This document shows positions 16,772 through 27,685 of a stretch of DNA of 64,000 nt, one piece after another (position 1 is the first letter of the stretch; every line of letters begins with the position of its first letter). Position numbers and translations under genes: made by a program. This DNA is from Bacillus inaquosorum KCTC 13429. GTDB lineage: Bacteria > Bacillota > Bacilli > Bacillales > Bacillaceae. The notes under the pieces are model-generated. The model worked only from the letters and a program-made list of their open reading frames with translations. It was not told the DNA's origin and did no database searches. The stretch spans positions 434,001-498,000 of the forward strand of contig NZ_AMXN01000001.1 of assembly GCF_000332645.1 (NCBI RefSeq), in the 5' to 3' direction.

Positions 16772-17617
16772 TCACCCAAATACCTTAGCATTCCGCTCAG
16801 CCATCCGGACGAGATTTTTCTCAAATTCCATTTCCTCATCCATGGACAGTCCTGCTGAGTAAAGATGGGTGCTTAACGCTTTTAATTCCGTCAGTAAAGC
16901 GAACATTAAGTCTTGTACGGAGATGTCTGTTTGCAGAAGCTCGCTTAAGGACGCCATTGTTTCCGGACGTATCTCGGGATAGACGCCTTTTTTATCGTTT
17001 CGTTTGTCCTTCAGCGCCGCTTGGTAGAATCGTCTGATCAAATCGGCCCTTTCACTGCCGCTTTTATCCGCGCAGAGATAGATTTGAACAGCGACTCCGC
17101 CGCGAACGCGTCTTTGTGAGATGCCGGCGAATTTTTTGCCATTTATGCTGAGGTCATAGCTGCCGGGACAATATGACCCTTCAATTTCATAGGCTTCGAT
17201 CTTTGCGTTGTACGGCTTTAGCATCCGTCTCATCAGCTCAACCATCGCTTCATACCCTTTGTCTATATCGATGCCTTTCTTTTCGTCCTCGAATATGAGA
17301 GAGATATTTAAAACGCCTTCATCCAAAACGACGGCCAGACCGCCGGAATTGCGTACAATGACGCGGTATCCTTCGTTCTCCAACAAGGAGATGCCGTCCT
17401 GCAAAAACGGGAGGCGCGTATCCTGAATCCCAAGGACAATCGTATTGTGGTGCACCCATGAGCGCGCTGTCGCCGGCGACACGCCTTTTCCGACGGACAT
17501 GCACAGCGTATCGTCCATTGCGAAGGATTGCTTCGCATCAAATAAAGGGCCGAGACTGGATTGGTCAATGACTCTCCATGTCGGCTGCATCAGTAAATCA
17601 ATCGGTTGGTTTGCCAT
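16772..17617 (-). CDS. lipL: Octanoyl-[GcvH]:protein N-octanoyltransferase
   Basis: This 281-residue member of the lipoate-protein ligase A/B fold has the catalytic Cys at residue 150 ([12 protein letters not shown]), as in B. subtilis LipL. It transfers octanoyl from the H protein of glycine cleavage (GcvH) to the E2 subunits of 2-oxoacid dehydrogenases; LipA then inserts sulfur. It is an amidotransferase, not an ATP-dependent ligase. Its own terminator follows and cysL lies upstream on the same strand. Confidence 0.95.
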   Translation of the reverse strand: MANQPIDLLMQPTWRVIDQSSLGPLFDAKQSFAMDDTLCMSVGKGVSPATARSWVHHNTIVLGIQDTRLPFLQDGISLLENEGYRVIVRNSGGLAVVLDEGVLNISLIFEDEKKGIDIDKGYEAMVELMRRMLKPYNAKIEAYEIEGSYCPGSYDLSINGKKFAGISQRRVRGGVAVQIYLCADKSGSERADLIRRFYQAALKDKRNDKKGVYPEIRPETMASLSELLQTDISVQDLMFALLTELKALSTHLYSAGLSMDEEMEFEKNLVRMAERNAKVFG

Positions 17618-17664
17618 CTATGTAAAACCCTTTCATGTTAGGCTTATGAACGAAAACTATTATA

Positions 17665-18564
17665 TCATTTCAGCCGCTGTGATTGATAATTGCTTTTCAG
17701 CATCGTAATAAAAATTTCTTTATTTTTCGTATTCTCCATGAGAGGAGAATGAATGTAAGACAGCTTGCGCTTTAATGAGAAATCCTTAATATGGAGAATT
17801 GAAATTTCACGGTGGATCAAATCCTTATGCAGCACGCTTCTGGATAGAACAGATAGCCCCATGCCGCTGATCACCGCTTCTTTTACACCTTGATTGCTGC
17901 TGATGGTGAACATCGACTTCGGCCGCAATCCGTTTGAGCTGAGCACATGATCGAGATATTCTCTCGTCCCGGAGCCTTTCTCTCTTGTCACCCACGCTTC
18001 GTTTTGCAAATCGCTAATCGAAATATCTCTCCGCCCGGCCAGCGGGTGCTGATTCGGCGCGGCGATACACATTTCATCCTCCATGAACGGTTCAATTTCC
18101 AGTTCATTCTCGTTTGTATGTCCTTCAATCAGCCCAATATCAGCCTGAAGCATCCGCACACGCTCGCTGACCTCCTCTGTATTGCCGATCATGACATCGA
18201 GGTTCAGCTCTGGATACAGCTTTTGCAGCTGGGCCAGAAGCGGCGGAAGAATATACTCTCCGATCGTAAAGCTGGCAGCTATTTTCAATTCGCCTTTCAC
18301 ATAGTGATGGTGCGCATAGATTTCAGCCTTGGCTTGCTCATAGAGAAATACCATTTGCTTTGCTCTTTGATACAAAATGTCTCCTGTCGGCGTTGTTGTA
18401 AAGTGTTTTGGCGACCGATTCAGGAGAGCCGTTTGAAATTCTTTCTCAAGATTTTTGATATGCAGACTGACGCTGGGCTGGGAGATCATCAGCTTTTCCG
18501 CTGCTTTTGTGAAGTTTTTTTCTTCTACTACCGCTATAAACGTTTTCAGCACGTCGTAATACAA
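17665..18564 (-). CDS. cysL: LysR-family activator of sulfite reductase genes
   Basis: This LysR-type regulator has the N-terminal HTH NFTKAAEKLMISQPSVSLH and a periplasmic-binding-like effector domain. CysL activates cysJI (sulfite reductase) elsewhere in the genome and regulates itself. I start it at the TTG at 18564 (299 residues), six bases after AGGGGTG. The upstream ATG at 18582 has no ribosome site. No sulfur-assimilation genes are nearby, as in 168. Confidence 0.92.
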   Translation of the reverse strand: MYYDVLKTFIAVVEEKNFTKAAEKLMISQPSVSLHIKNLEKEFQTALLNRSPKHFTTTPTGDILYQRAKQMVFLYEQAKAEIYAHHHYVKGELKIAASFTIGEYILPPLLAQLQKLYPELNLDVMIGNTEEVSERVRMLQADIGLIEGHTNENELEIEPFMEDEMCIAAPNQHPLAGRRDISISDLQNEAWVTREKGSGTREYLDHVLSSNGLRPKSMFTISSNQGVKEAVISGMGLSVLSRSVLHKDLIHREISILHIKDFSLKRKLSYIHSPLMENTKNKEIFITMLKSNYQSQRLK

Positions 18565-18666
18565 AAACCCCACCCCTGTCATTAATAAAATATATAATCA
18601 TAATCAGTTTTCTTTATTGTACTCATATCATCTGTCTTGGTAAAGAAGGCTATACGGGCGCAAAAA

Positions 18667-18694
18667 AGGCAGCCCTCAGGAAGAGAGCTGCCAT
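18667..18694 (-). terminator. pta terminator
   Basis: The stem GGCAGCTCTC...GAGGGCTGCC, followed by six U on the minus strand, lies 15 bp after the pta stop. Confidence 0.85.
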
Positions 18695-18708
18695 CGTCTT
18701 CATTTTTA

Positions 18709-19680
18709 TTACAGTGCTTGCGCCGCTGTAATTAATGCGAGATTGTAAACATCTTCAGCGTTACATCCTCTTGAAAGGTCGTTTACAGGCATATTTAAAC
18801 CTTGCAGGATTGGTCCTACTGCTTCAAAGTTGCCCAAACGCTGAGCGATTTTATAGCCGATGTTTCCTGCTTCAAGGCTTGGGAATACGAATACGTTAGC
18901 GTCCCCTTTGATCTCGGAATCTGGCGCTTTTTTCTCAGCTACAGATGGAACAAATGCAGCATCGAATTGGAATTCGCCGTCAAGTGTCAGTTCAGGCGCT
19001 TTTTCTTTCGCGATTTTTACAGCATCCGCTACTTTTTCTGTTTCGTCAGATTTTGCTGAGCCTTTTGTAGAGAAGCTGAGCATTGCCACGCGAGGCTCAA
19101 TGTCGAACATTTTTGCCGTATTGGCACTTTCGATCGCAATCTCTGCAAGATCTTGGCTGTCAGGCGCAATGTTGATCGCGCAGTCCGCGAATACGTATTG
19201 CTCTTCTCCGCGAGCCATGATGAAGACGCCGGAAGTCTTTTTCACGCCTTCTTTTGTTTTGATGATTTGAAGAGCCGGGCGTACAGTGTCGGCTGTTGAA
19301 TGAGCCGCTCCGCTTACAAGTCCGTCTGCAAGGCCTTTGTACACCAGCATTGTACCGAAGTAGTTCTCGTCTAATAACGCTTTACGAGCCTGTTCTTCTG
19401 TCGCTTTGCCTTTACGGCGTTCTACGAATGCTTGTACAAGGTCTTCCATGCCTTCATATGTATGAGGATCATAAATCTTAACGCCGTCCAGCGTAAGGTT
19501 CAATTCTTTTGCTTTTGCTTGGATCTCATTTTCATTGCCGATCACAATCGGATTCAGCACTTTGTTTCCTGCAAGCTTACTGACCGCTTCTAAAATACGT
19601 TCGTCTAAGCCTTCAGGAAATACAATTTTAACGTCTTTTCCAGCTACTTTTTCTTGCACTGTTGAAAATAAATCTGCCAC
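18709..19680 (-). CDS. pta: Phosphate acetyltransferase
   Basis: This 323-residue enzyme interconverts acetyl-CoA and acetyl phosphate. With acetate kinase it forms the overflow route to acetate during growth on excess glucose. The length and sequence are of the short class I Pta (catalytic domain only), without the N-terminal DRTGG extension of enterobacterial enzymes. It is monocistronic. A catabolite-responsive element lies upstream, in line with known CcpA activation of pta. Confidence 0.97.
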   Translation of the reverse strand: MADLFSTVQEKVAGKDVKIVFPEGLDERILEAVSKLAGNKVLNPIVIGNENEIQAKAKELNLTLDGVKIYDPHTYEGMEDLVQAFVERRKGKATEEQARKALLDENYFGTMLVYKGLADGLVSGAAHSTADTVRPALQIIKTKEGVKKTSGVFIMARGEEQYVFADCAINIAPDSQDLAEIAIESANTAKMFDIEPRVAMLSFSTKGSAKSDETEKVADAVKIAKEKAPELTLDGEFQFDAAFVPSVAEKKAPDSEIKGDANVFVFPSLEAGNIGYKIAQRLGNFEAVGPILQGLNMPVNDLSRGCNAEDVYNLALITAAQAL

Positions 19681-19766
19681 AACTAAAACCTCCTCAAAAA
19701 GTTACAAAAACGCTTTCTTTTACTAGCATACTCTTCTTCCAATCAAATTCAAACAGCCAACTTTCA

Positions 19767-19780
19767 TTATAGCGCTTTCA
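19767..19780 (-). promoter_or_regulatory. CcpA cre site of pta
   Basis: On the minus strand, TGAAAGCGCTATAA matches the consensus TGWAARCGYTWNCA at 13 of 14 positions. It is centred about 90 bp upstream of the pta start codon, as expected of a site used for activation rather than roadblock. Confidence 0.75.
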
Positions 19781-19951
19781 TAAAAAAATCTTATTTTTCT
19801 AACTAATTTAAGTGACTCATTCTTTTCCTTATAGCTTCTCTTATTTTTATGGAGTTATACGAAAGGGATGTTCAAGGTTTCTCTACAGTAGAATCGGATA
19901 AACTATGGTATAGTGAAGGCAATCATGAAAAGATAATAGGAGTGAATATAA

Positions 19952-20716
19952 ATGAGTGAACAGCAAATGACGAATGAAGCGGCGAAAACGCTTGACGGCT
20001 GGTATGCGTTACATGATTTCCGCACAATGGACTGGACTTCCTGGAAGCTGCTGTCCAGCGATGAGCGCCAATCTATCATACATGAATTCACAGGATTGCT
20101 TGAAAAATGGGGCGTGGCCCAAAAAGAAGGAAAAGGATCACAGACTCTTTACAGCATCGTCGGCCAAAAAGCTGATTTTATGCTAATGATTCTTCGTCCT
20201 ACAATGGAAGAATTAAATGAAATTGAGCTCGAATTCAACAAATCAAGACTTGCTGAGTTCACCATTCCGGCTTACTCCTACGTATCAGTGGTTGAACTGA
20301 GCAACTACTTGGCAAGCGGCGACGGCGACCCTTACGAAAACCCGCATGTACGTGCGCGCCTTTACCCTGAACTGCCGGAATCTAAATATGTATGCTTCTA
20401 TCCAATGGATAAAAGAAGATCCGGCAATGACAACTGGTACATGCTTTCAATGGAAGAACGCAGAAACTTGATGAGAAGCCACGGCTTAATCGGCCGCAGC
20501 TATGCTGGCAAAGTCAAACAGATCATCACCGGCTCCGTCGGCTTTGACGATTACGAGTGGGGCGTTACATTATTCAGTGATGATGTGCTTCAATTCAAAA
20601 AGCTTGTGTATGAAATGCGTTTTGACGAAGTCAGCGCTCGCTACGGCGAATTCGGTTCATTCTTTGTCGGCAACCGCCTTTCGCTTGATACACTTCCTCA
20701 ATTCCTATATGTATAA
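19952..20716 (+). CDS. hemQ: Coproheme decarboxylase (heme biosynthesis)
   Basis: This 254-residue chlorite-dismutase-fold protein performs the last step of the coproporphyrin-dependent heme pathway, decarboxylating coproheme III to heme b with peroxide. The segment [12 protein letters not shown] (145-156) carries the catalytic tyrosine, and the H177 region (RSHG) supplies the proximal heme ligand. A -10 (TATAGT, 19909-19914) lies upstream, and GGAG seven bases before the ATG. It is monocistronic with a strong terminator. Confidence 0.95.
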   Translation: MSEQQMTNEAAKTLDGWYALHDFRTMDWTSWKLLSSDERQSIIHEFTGLLEKWGVAQKEGKGSQTLYSIVGQKADFMLMILRPTMEELNEIELEFNKSRLAEFTIPAYSYVSVVELSNYLASGDGDPYENPHVRARLYPELPESKYVCFYPMDKRRSGNDNWYMLSMEERRNLMRSHGLIGRSYAGKVKQIITGSVGFDDYEWGVTLFSDDVLQFKKLVYEMRFDEVSARYGEFGSFFVGNRLSLDTLPQFLYV

Positions 20717-20721
20717 TATCT

Positions 20722-20747
20722 CCTCCCGCCCTGCCGGCGGGAGTTTT
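20722..20747 (+). terminator. hemQ terminator
   Basis: The stem CTCCCGCC/GGCGGGAG has a CTGCC-type loop and is followed by TTTTT. Confidence 0.88.
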
Positions 20748-20765
20748 TCGATTCTTCTTTATCAG

Positions 20766-20780
20766 AATTTAAATAAAATT
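20766..20780 (+). promoter_or_regulatory. CodY-like box before bacG
   Basis: AATTTAAATAAAATT matches the CodY motif AATTTTCWGAAAATT at 12 of 15 positions. It is about 80 bp before the bacG start. Bacilysin genes are known to be under CodY control; this particular site is inferred. Confidence 0.35.
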
Positions 20781-20847
20781 TGCTATTTTCTTCGTTTTTT
20801 CTTACGATGTAGATAATAATCCAATTTTTGCAAAGGGGTGCAGTTAT

Positions 20848-21627
20848 TTGTCAAAACGAACCGCATTTATTATGGGAGCCAGTCAAGGGATCGGAAAAGC
20901 AATCGCTCTGAAATTAGCAGACCAGCATTTTTCTCTCGTCATTAATTCACGAAACTTGGACAATATTGAGCCTGTCAAAAAAGACATTTTGGCCAAGCAT
21001 CCTGAAGCGAGCGTCATTGTCCTTGCGGGTGATATGTCTGACCAGCATACGAGAGCCGGCATTTTTCATGAAATCGAGTCTCAATGCGGACGCCTTGATG
21101 TTCTGATTAATAATATTCCGGGCGGCGCGCCTGACACATTTGATAACTGCAATATAGAGGATATGACGGCCACGTTCACACAAAAGACCGTTGCCTACAT
21201 TGACGCTATCAAGCGTGCTGCCTCACTGATGAAACAAAACGAGTTTGGCAGAATCATCAACATAGTCGGAAATCTGTGGAAAGAACCCGGCGCCAATATG
21301 TTTACAAACAGTATGATGAATGCCGCTTTAATTAACGCCAGTAAAAATATTTCCATCCAGCTTGCTCCTCACAATATTACTGTTAACTGCCTGAATCCTG
21401 GTTTTATCGCTACAGACCGTTACCATCAATTTGTAGAAAATGTGATGAAGAAGAACAGCCTATCCAAACAGGAAGCAGAGGAACAGATTGCTTCCGGGAT
21501 TCCGATGAAACGGGTCGGATCAGCCGAAGAAACCGCAGCGCTCGCCGCGTTTCTCGCCTCCGAGGAAGCCTCCTATATCACAGGACAGCAAATTTCCGCT
21601 GACGGCGGCAGCATGAAAAGCATATAA
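20848..21627 (+). CDS. bacG: Bacilysin reductase BacG (atypical SDR)
   Basis: This 259-residue short-chain dehydrogenase has the cofactor loop GASQGIG (10-16) and NNIPGG in place of NNAG. It reduces the BacB product (dihydro-hydroxyphenylpyruvate) to the tetrahydro form in the anticapsin pathway. The usual YxxxK catalytic pair is absent: alignment of the neighbouring AALINASK places Asn154 and Asn158 at the Tyr and Lys positions. The start is TTG at 20848 with AAAGGGGTG upstream. It is convergent to bacF, outside the main bac operon. Confidence 0.93.
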   Translation: MSKRTAFIMGASQGIGKAIALKLADQHFSLVINSRNLDNIEPVKKDILAKHPEASVIVLAGDMSDQHTRAGIFHEIESQCGRLDVLINNIPGGAPDTFDNCNIEDMTATFTQKTVAYIDAIKRAASLMKQNEFGRIINIVGNLWKEPGANMFTNSMMNAALINASKNISIQLAPHNITVNCLNPGFIATDRYHQFVENVMKKNSLSKQEAEEQIASGIPMKRVGSAEETAALAAFLASEEASYITGQQISADGGSMKSI

Positions 21628-21652
21628 AAAAATCCCGCTTTTAGCGGGATAC
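21628..21652 (-). terminator. bac operon terminator (bacF end)
   Basis: The stem ATCCCGC (21632-21638) / GCGGGAT (21644-21650) overlaps the last codons of bacF and is followed on the minus strand by seven U. It may also slow transcription from bacG. Confidence 0.75.
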
Positions 21653-22840
21653 TTCTTGTAATGATGCAAACGGCAGGTTCAGCTTTTGAATCCGCATGAC
21701 AAATTCCCGCAGATCCTCCTGCTTCGACACCATTGATATTCTGACATGCCTTTTTCCGTTGCTTCCGAATATTTCACCCGGTGTGACAACGACGTGGGCA
21801 TGCTCCAGCAAATAATCGGAGAATTGGTGAGATGTTTCAAACGTTTTCGGAATTTCAGCCCATACGTAAAACGTTCCTTTTGGCTTTTCCATCTGCCAGC
21901 CCAATTCCTTTTCACACAGCTCCGTAAAAAAATCAATTCGTTCCTCGTAGATTCGTTTCAAGGATTCCATTTGCTCCGGATCTCCTGAAAGCGCCGCACT
22001 CGCCGCGTGCTGCAGTCCGCCGAACATGCCGACAAATACATGATCCTGAAACTCATTGACGGCCTGAATGATCTTTTCATTCCCGACCGCAAACGCCATT
22101 CTCCAGCCTGCCATATTAAATGTTTTTGAAAATGAATAAAGCTCTGCCCCGACAGCTTTGGCATCCTCTGCCTCAAGAAAGCTGGCCGGTTTTTTATCGA
22201 ATTCAAACGCGCCGTACGCAAAATCATGGATCAAATGGATGTTGTGCTTTTTCGCAAAAGCAGCCGCATTTGCATAAAAAGCCGCATCGGCCACAGCTCC
22301 CGTCGGGTTATTCGGATAGTTTAAAAACATAAGCTTCGCTTTATCCAGCACGGCAGGATCAATCTTTTCAAAATCCGGCAGATAGCCATTTTTTTCATAC
22401 AGCGGCATTTCGTGCAGTTCAGCTCGCGCCATCGTAATTCCTGACAAATATTCAGGGTAGCCCGGATTCGGGACCAAAGCGATGTCTCCCGGATTGAGCA
22501 GGCATTGTGTCAGCACATACAAGCCGGCTTTCCCGCCGCCGAAGAGTGCAACTTCCGTTTCAGGATTGATTGACACTCCATATTCTCTTTTGTAGAAATC
22601 AGCGATTGCTTCCTTCAAAAAAGGATAGCCTCTGAATGGGCCGTATCCGTGAAACGATGGATTCAGAGACGCCTCCCGCAAGGCCTCCACAATATGCGGC
22701 GGAGTGGGAAGGTCAGGGTTTCCCTGTCCGAGATTAATGATATGCGCCCCCGTTTTTTCCAATTCCTTCACCTTTTGAAAAACGAGAGAAAACTCTTGCC
22801 TTGGAAGTGTCTTGATGACGTCGGACGGTGTTATTTCCAT
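21641..22840 (-). CDS. bacF: Bacilysin aminotransferase BacF
   Basis: This 399-residue fold-type I PLP aminotransferase has the PLP-binding lysine K239 in LYSFSKTFNMAGWR and NYPNNPTG typical of class I enzymes. It transaminates tetrahydro-4-hydroxyphenylpyruvate to tetrahydrotyrosine, the precursor of anticapsin. It is the last gene of bacABCDEF, and its ATG directly follows the bacE stop, which implies tight coupling. Confidence 0.95.
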   Translation of the reverse strand: MEITPSDVIKTLPRQEFSLVFQKVKELEKTGAHIINLGQGNPDLPTPPHIVEALREASLNPSFHGYGPFRGYPFLKEAIADFYKREYGVSINPETEVALFGGGKAGLYVLTQCLLNPGDIALVPNPGYPEYLSGITMARAELHEMPLYEKNGYLPDFEKIDPAVLDKAKLMFLNYPNNPTGAVADAAFYANAAAFAKKHNIHLIHDFAYGAFEFDKKPASFLEAEDAKAVGAELYSFSKTFNMAGWRMAFAVGNEKIIQAVNEFQDHVFVGMFGGLQHAASAALSGDPEQMESLKRIYEERIDFFTELCEKELGWQMEKPKGTFYVWAEIPKTFETSHQFSDYLLEHAHVVVTPGEIFGSNGKRHVRISMVSKQEDLREFVMRIQKLNLPFASLQEVSR

Positions 22841-24025
22841 CTAAAAGACTCCTTTTTGCTCCGTTTTGTTATCCCGTTCCAAAAACGATTTGTTGACGAG
22901 CTTCGTATGCAGAAACAATCCGCTTACCATCACAACAATCAGCCCCATAATGACCGGAGCGTTTAAAACGTTGATTAACATCGAACCAACAGAAATGCAT
23001 AATCCGATTGACGCTTCCGCCACCGAAAAAATGCGCCCTTGAATCTGGTTTGCCGCGTTCTCCTGAACCTTCACCTTTGCAAGCACTTCCCCGTATTCCA
23101 TCGCGATAAAAAAGAGGATAGCGGCGATGACCGAGACAGCGAAAATCGGCGTGAATAAAAACAGTGCCAGCGAGACAATCGATAAAACGGTAAAATACGT
23201 CAGGCCTCTATTGTTGTTAAAGCCCCATTTGCTGACAAGCGCCGCTCCGATGAAGCCGCCGAAGCCGATGCAGAACGTGAGTATAAAGTTACCGATTTCC
23301 CCGTCACCCAGAAAGCGGCTGACGATTGGAAAATAGCTGTACACAATTCCCCACAGCATAGCCATCGTAATCATCGTAAACATGGCGTTTAATACGAATG
23401 CATTGGTTTTGATTTCCTTGAGTCCTTCCTTAAAAGACTGAAAGGCCTCTTTTATGTTTTCAGATTGAATCGGCACAAATTGCAGCTTGATGCGGCTGAT
23501 AAAAATGGCCGAAATCAAATATGTCACACCATTAAAAGCAACAGCCAGCTCTACAGATCCGCCTAACAGAAAAAGCCCTCCGGCAGCCGCACCGACGATA
23601 ATCGAGATGGTCGTCGCTTTTGCGAATAACGTGTTGATGTTTTTAATATCTGATTCCAATGAGGACATGACCGCAAGACGGGCAGGATTAAAAAACACAC
23701 CGCTTCCATAAGAGATAAACAGCAGGGCGAGAAAAATCAGCGGGTACTCGCCTTTTGGAAGAAATGTGAGCCCCAAAAAGATAAGGCCCCTGATGATATC
23801 CGTCCACAGCATGATTTTAACTCTATCTAACCGATCGACCAGAACCCCCAAAAATGGCTGAAATACCATCGGAATGCTTCTGACCACGATGACCCCCGAT
23901 GTCACCCAATAATCATGATAATATGTAGACAAAATGAGCAGGGCAGGGAGAACACAATAGTCTCCCATAAACGATAGCGCCTGCCCGTAAAGCAAATATT
24001 TAGAGTTTGGCTTCAGCTGTTTCAT
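22841..24025 (-). CDS. bacE: Bacilysin exporter / self-resistance protein BacE
   Basis: This 394-residue MFS protein has about twelve hydrophobic helices and begins KYLLYGQALSFMGDY. It exports bacilysin and protects the producer. It overlaps bacD by four bases (ATGA-type). The helix content and the VDRLDRVKIMLWTD loop between helices 2 and 3 (motif A position) fit the family. Confidence 0.95.
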   Translation of the reverse strand: MKQLKPNSKYLLYGQALSFMGDYCVLPALLILSTYYHDYWVTSGVIVVRSIPMVFQPFLGVLVDRLDRVKIMLWTDIIRGLIFLGLTFLPKGEYPLIFLALLFISYGSGVFFNPARLAVMSSLESDIKNINTLFAKATTISIIVGAAAGGLFLLGGSVELAVAFNGVTYLISAIFISRIKLQFVPIQSENIKEAFQSFKEGLKEIKTNAFVLNAMFTMITMAMLWGIVYSYFPIVSRFLGDGEIGNFILTFCIGFGGFIGAALVSKWGFNNNRGLTYFTVLSIVSLALFLFTPIFAVSVIAAILFFIAMEYGEVLAKVKVQENAANQIQGRIFSVAEASIGLCISVGSMLINVLNAPVIMGLIVVMVSGLFLHTKLVNKSFLERDNKTEQKGVF

Positions 24026-25440
24026 ACTGGCAGCACATACTTTGCCGTCAGCTTCGCATGCAGCTGAATTTGTCTGATGGATTCAGCCACATCCTGTGAA
24101 TTGCTGCCTTTTAGTTCAAATGCAGCAATGGAATTGAAGGCTTCAAACAGTGTCAAATCAACTGATGTCCCTGGTGCTGCTGCCGAAAAAGAAACGATTT
24201 CGGTATCACCCTTCAAAAGCCCGTCCGGAATATCGATCGCTTCGATCACCAAGTTCTCAGCAGTTTCCGGAATCTGGCCATTTTGTTTAAAATGCTGAGG
24301 GTACAAATGGCAGTCGGCGACATAGCAAGGCTCTTGATCTAATAATCCATCCGGCAGATCGGCGTCTTTTCCGAAGCAGAGAACATCTAATAATAATTGC
24401 GCCATATCAACGCCGAAGACCTTTTTAATATTAGGAATCATATTCCAGCCTGCGAATCTCGCTGCCGACTCTATTAAACCCGGTTCTCTGTTTTTCATTA
24501 GCTTGATCTCTGTATGTGTTGCGCAATTTTCCAGTCCAAGCCCTTCATTTGCCTTTTTGGCGGCTTCGACAATTTTCTTTTTCGCCTCTTCATCCAGAAT
24601 GGACGGCGTAATGTGTGATGTTTCTGTAAATCCGATTTGCGGCGTTTTGTCATGAATGGCGATTGGGAAATACTCACCGTCTGCCATGATGCCTTCTATG
24701 CTGATATAGTCGGAGTACCCTTCTGTTTGATACCAGTCTCCATACTCACCCTGTAAAAATTCTTCAGCAATAAACGGTGCTTCAAACGTGACCGCCTTTG
24801 GCACGTTAATTGATTTCAGGTAGTCATTGACTCTGTTAAATTCATCTTCTGCCGTCTCAGTGTCCGTAATCAGCGTTACGCCGATTGAACTCGCTAAATA
24901 TGTAGGCTTTAAGATAAGAGGTGTGCCAATCTCTTCAAGTGCAGCACGGAAATCCTCTAGCGTTGTGACGCGTTTGTTTTTGATCGATTTGACTCCGGCC
25001 TTATTAAAAGCGTCTCTCATTTTATTTTTATCTCTGGCATTTTCGGCGGCCTGCACTCCGGCACCCCTCAGGCCCAGACGTTCGCAGGCTTTCGCCATCG
25101 GGGCAATGAATAACTCATTGTTTGTTGTGATGGCATCCGCCCCAAACATTTCGGCAACCTTAACGATTTGCTCGACGACCTCTTCTTCAGGCTTGTCATG
25201 ATCCTCATGCGCCCAATAAATGGAATCGGGATGCTCAAAATCAGCTAAGCTCTGAAAATAGTCTTTATCCTTTATGACCGCGACCGAGTATTTTTCAATC
25301 AGTGCTGCATGAGAGGCTGTAATTGCAAAAGGTCTTGGAATAAAGCTGACCAGGTTATATTTTTCAGCAGCGCTTTTATAAAACATGTGCGGCGGGCAGC
25401 CTCCAAGATCAGCGATGACCAATACTGTTTTTCTCTCCAT
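24022..25440 (-). CDS. bacD: L-alanine-anticapsin ligase BacD
   Basis: This 472-residue ATP-grasp amino acid ligase joins L-alanine to L-anticapsin to give bacilysin. Visible ATP-grasp features include the lysine-containing PLILKPTYLASSIGV, the EEFLQGEYGD segment, and the late ENCATHTEIKLM / GLIESAARFAGWNM metal-binding region. The enzyme is used elsewhere as a broad dipeptide synthetase, so its identity is well anchored. It lies 18 bp after bacC. Confidence 0.96.
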   Translation of the reverse strand: MERKTVLVIADLGGCPPHMFYKSAAEKYNLVSFIPRPFAITASHAALIEKYSVAVIKDKDYFQSLADFEHPDSIYWAHEDHDKPEEEVVEQIVKVAEMFGADAITTNNELFIAPMAKACERLGLRGAGVQAAENARDKNKMRDAFNKAGVKSIKNKRVTTLEDFRAALEEIGTPLILKPTYLASSIGVTLITDTETAEDEFNRVNDYLKSINVPKAVTFEAPFIAEEFLQGEYGDWYQTEGYSDYISIEGIMADGEYFPIAIHDKTPQIGFTETSHITPSILDEEAKKKIVEAAKKANEGLGLENCATHTEIKLMKNREPGLIESAARFAGWNMIPNIKKVFGVDMAQLLLDVLCFGKDADLPDGLLDQEPCYVADCHLYPQHFKQNGQIPETAENLVIEAIDIPDGLLKGDTEIVSFSAAAPGTSVDLTLFEAFNSIAAFELKGSNSQDVAESIRQIQLHAKLTAKYVLPV

Positions 25441-25458
25441 ATGTAAAACACTCCTTCT

Positions 25459-27534
<2,076 letters not shown>

Positions 27535-27567
27535 GAGCACCAACCAATCTTTTAAAATTTTAAGTAA

Positions 27568-27613
27568 ATTTTATCCAGCGACAAATGAACTGTCAACATT
27601 TTTTGAAAATATT
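27568..27613 (-). promoter_or_regulatory. bacA promoter with CodY-like box
   Basis: On the minus strand, -35 TTGACA (27591-27596), 17 bp, -10 TAAAAT (27568-27573). Just upstream, TATTTTCAAAAAATG (about 27598-27612) fits the CodY motif at 12 of 15 positions, in line with nutrient repression of bac. Confidence 0.7.
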
Positions 27614-27635
27614 GATAATTATCCCCATACAAACA

Positions 27636-27663
27636 AAAAAACCCTTAAGAAAGGGTTTTTTAT
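27636..27663 (-). terminator. ywfA terminator
   Basis: The stem AAAACCCTT/AAGGGTTTT, with flanking T-run and A-run, lies in the bacA-ywfA gap and separates ywfA from the bac promoter. Confidence 0.75.
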
Positions 27664-27685
27664 TATAGGAATTTAGAAACTTTGT

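Noticed and set aside
15709..16839. Long form of ywfM with 80 extra N-terminal residues
   Set aside because: The extension overlaps the lipL end and its terminator hairpin, is not membrane-like, and has no ribosome site; the ATG at 16599 does.
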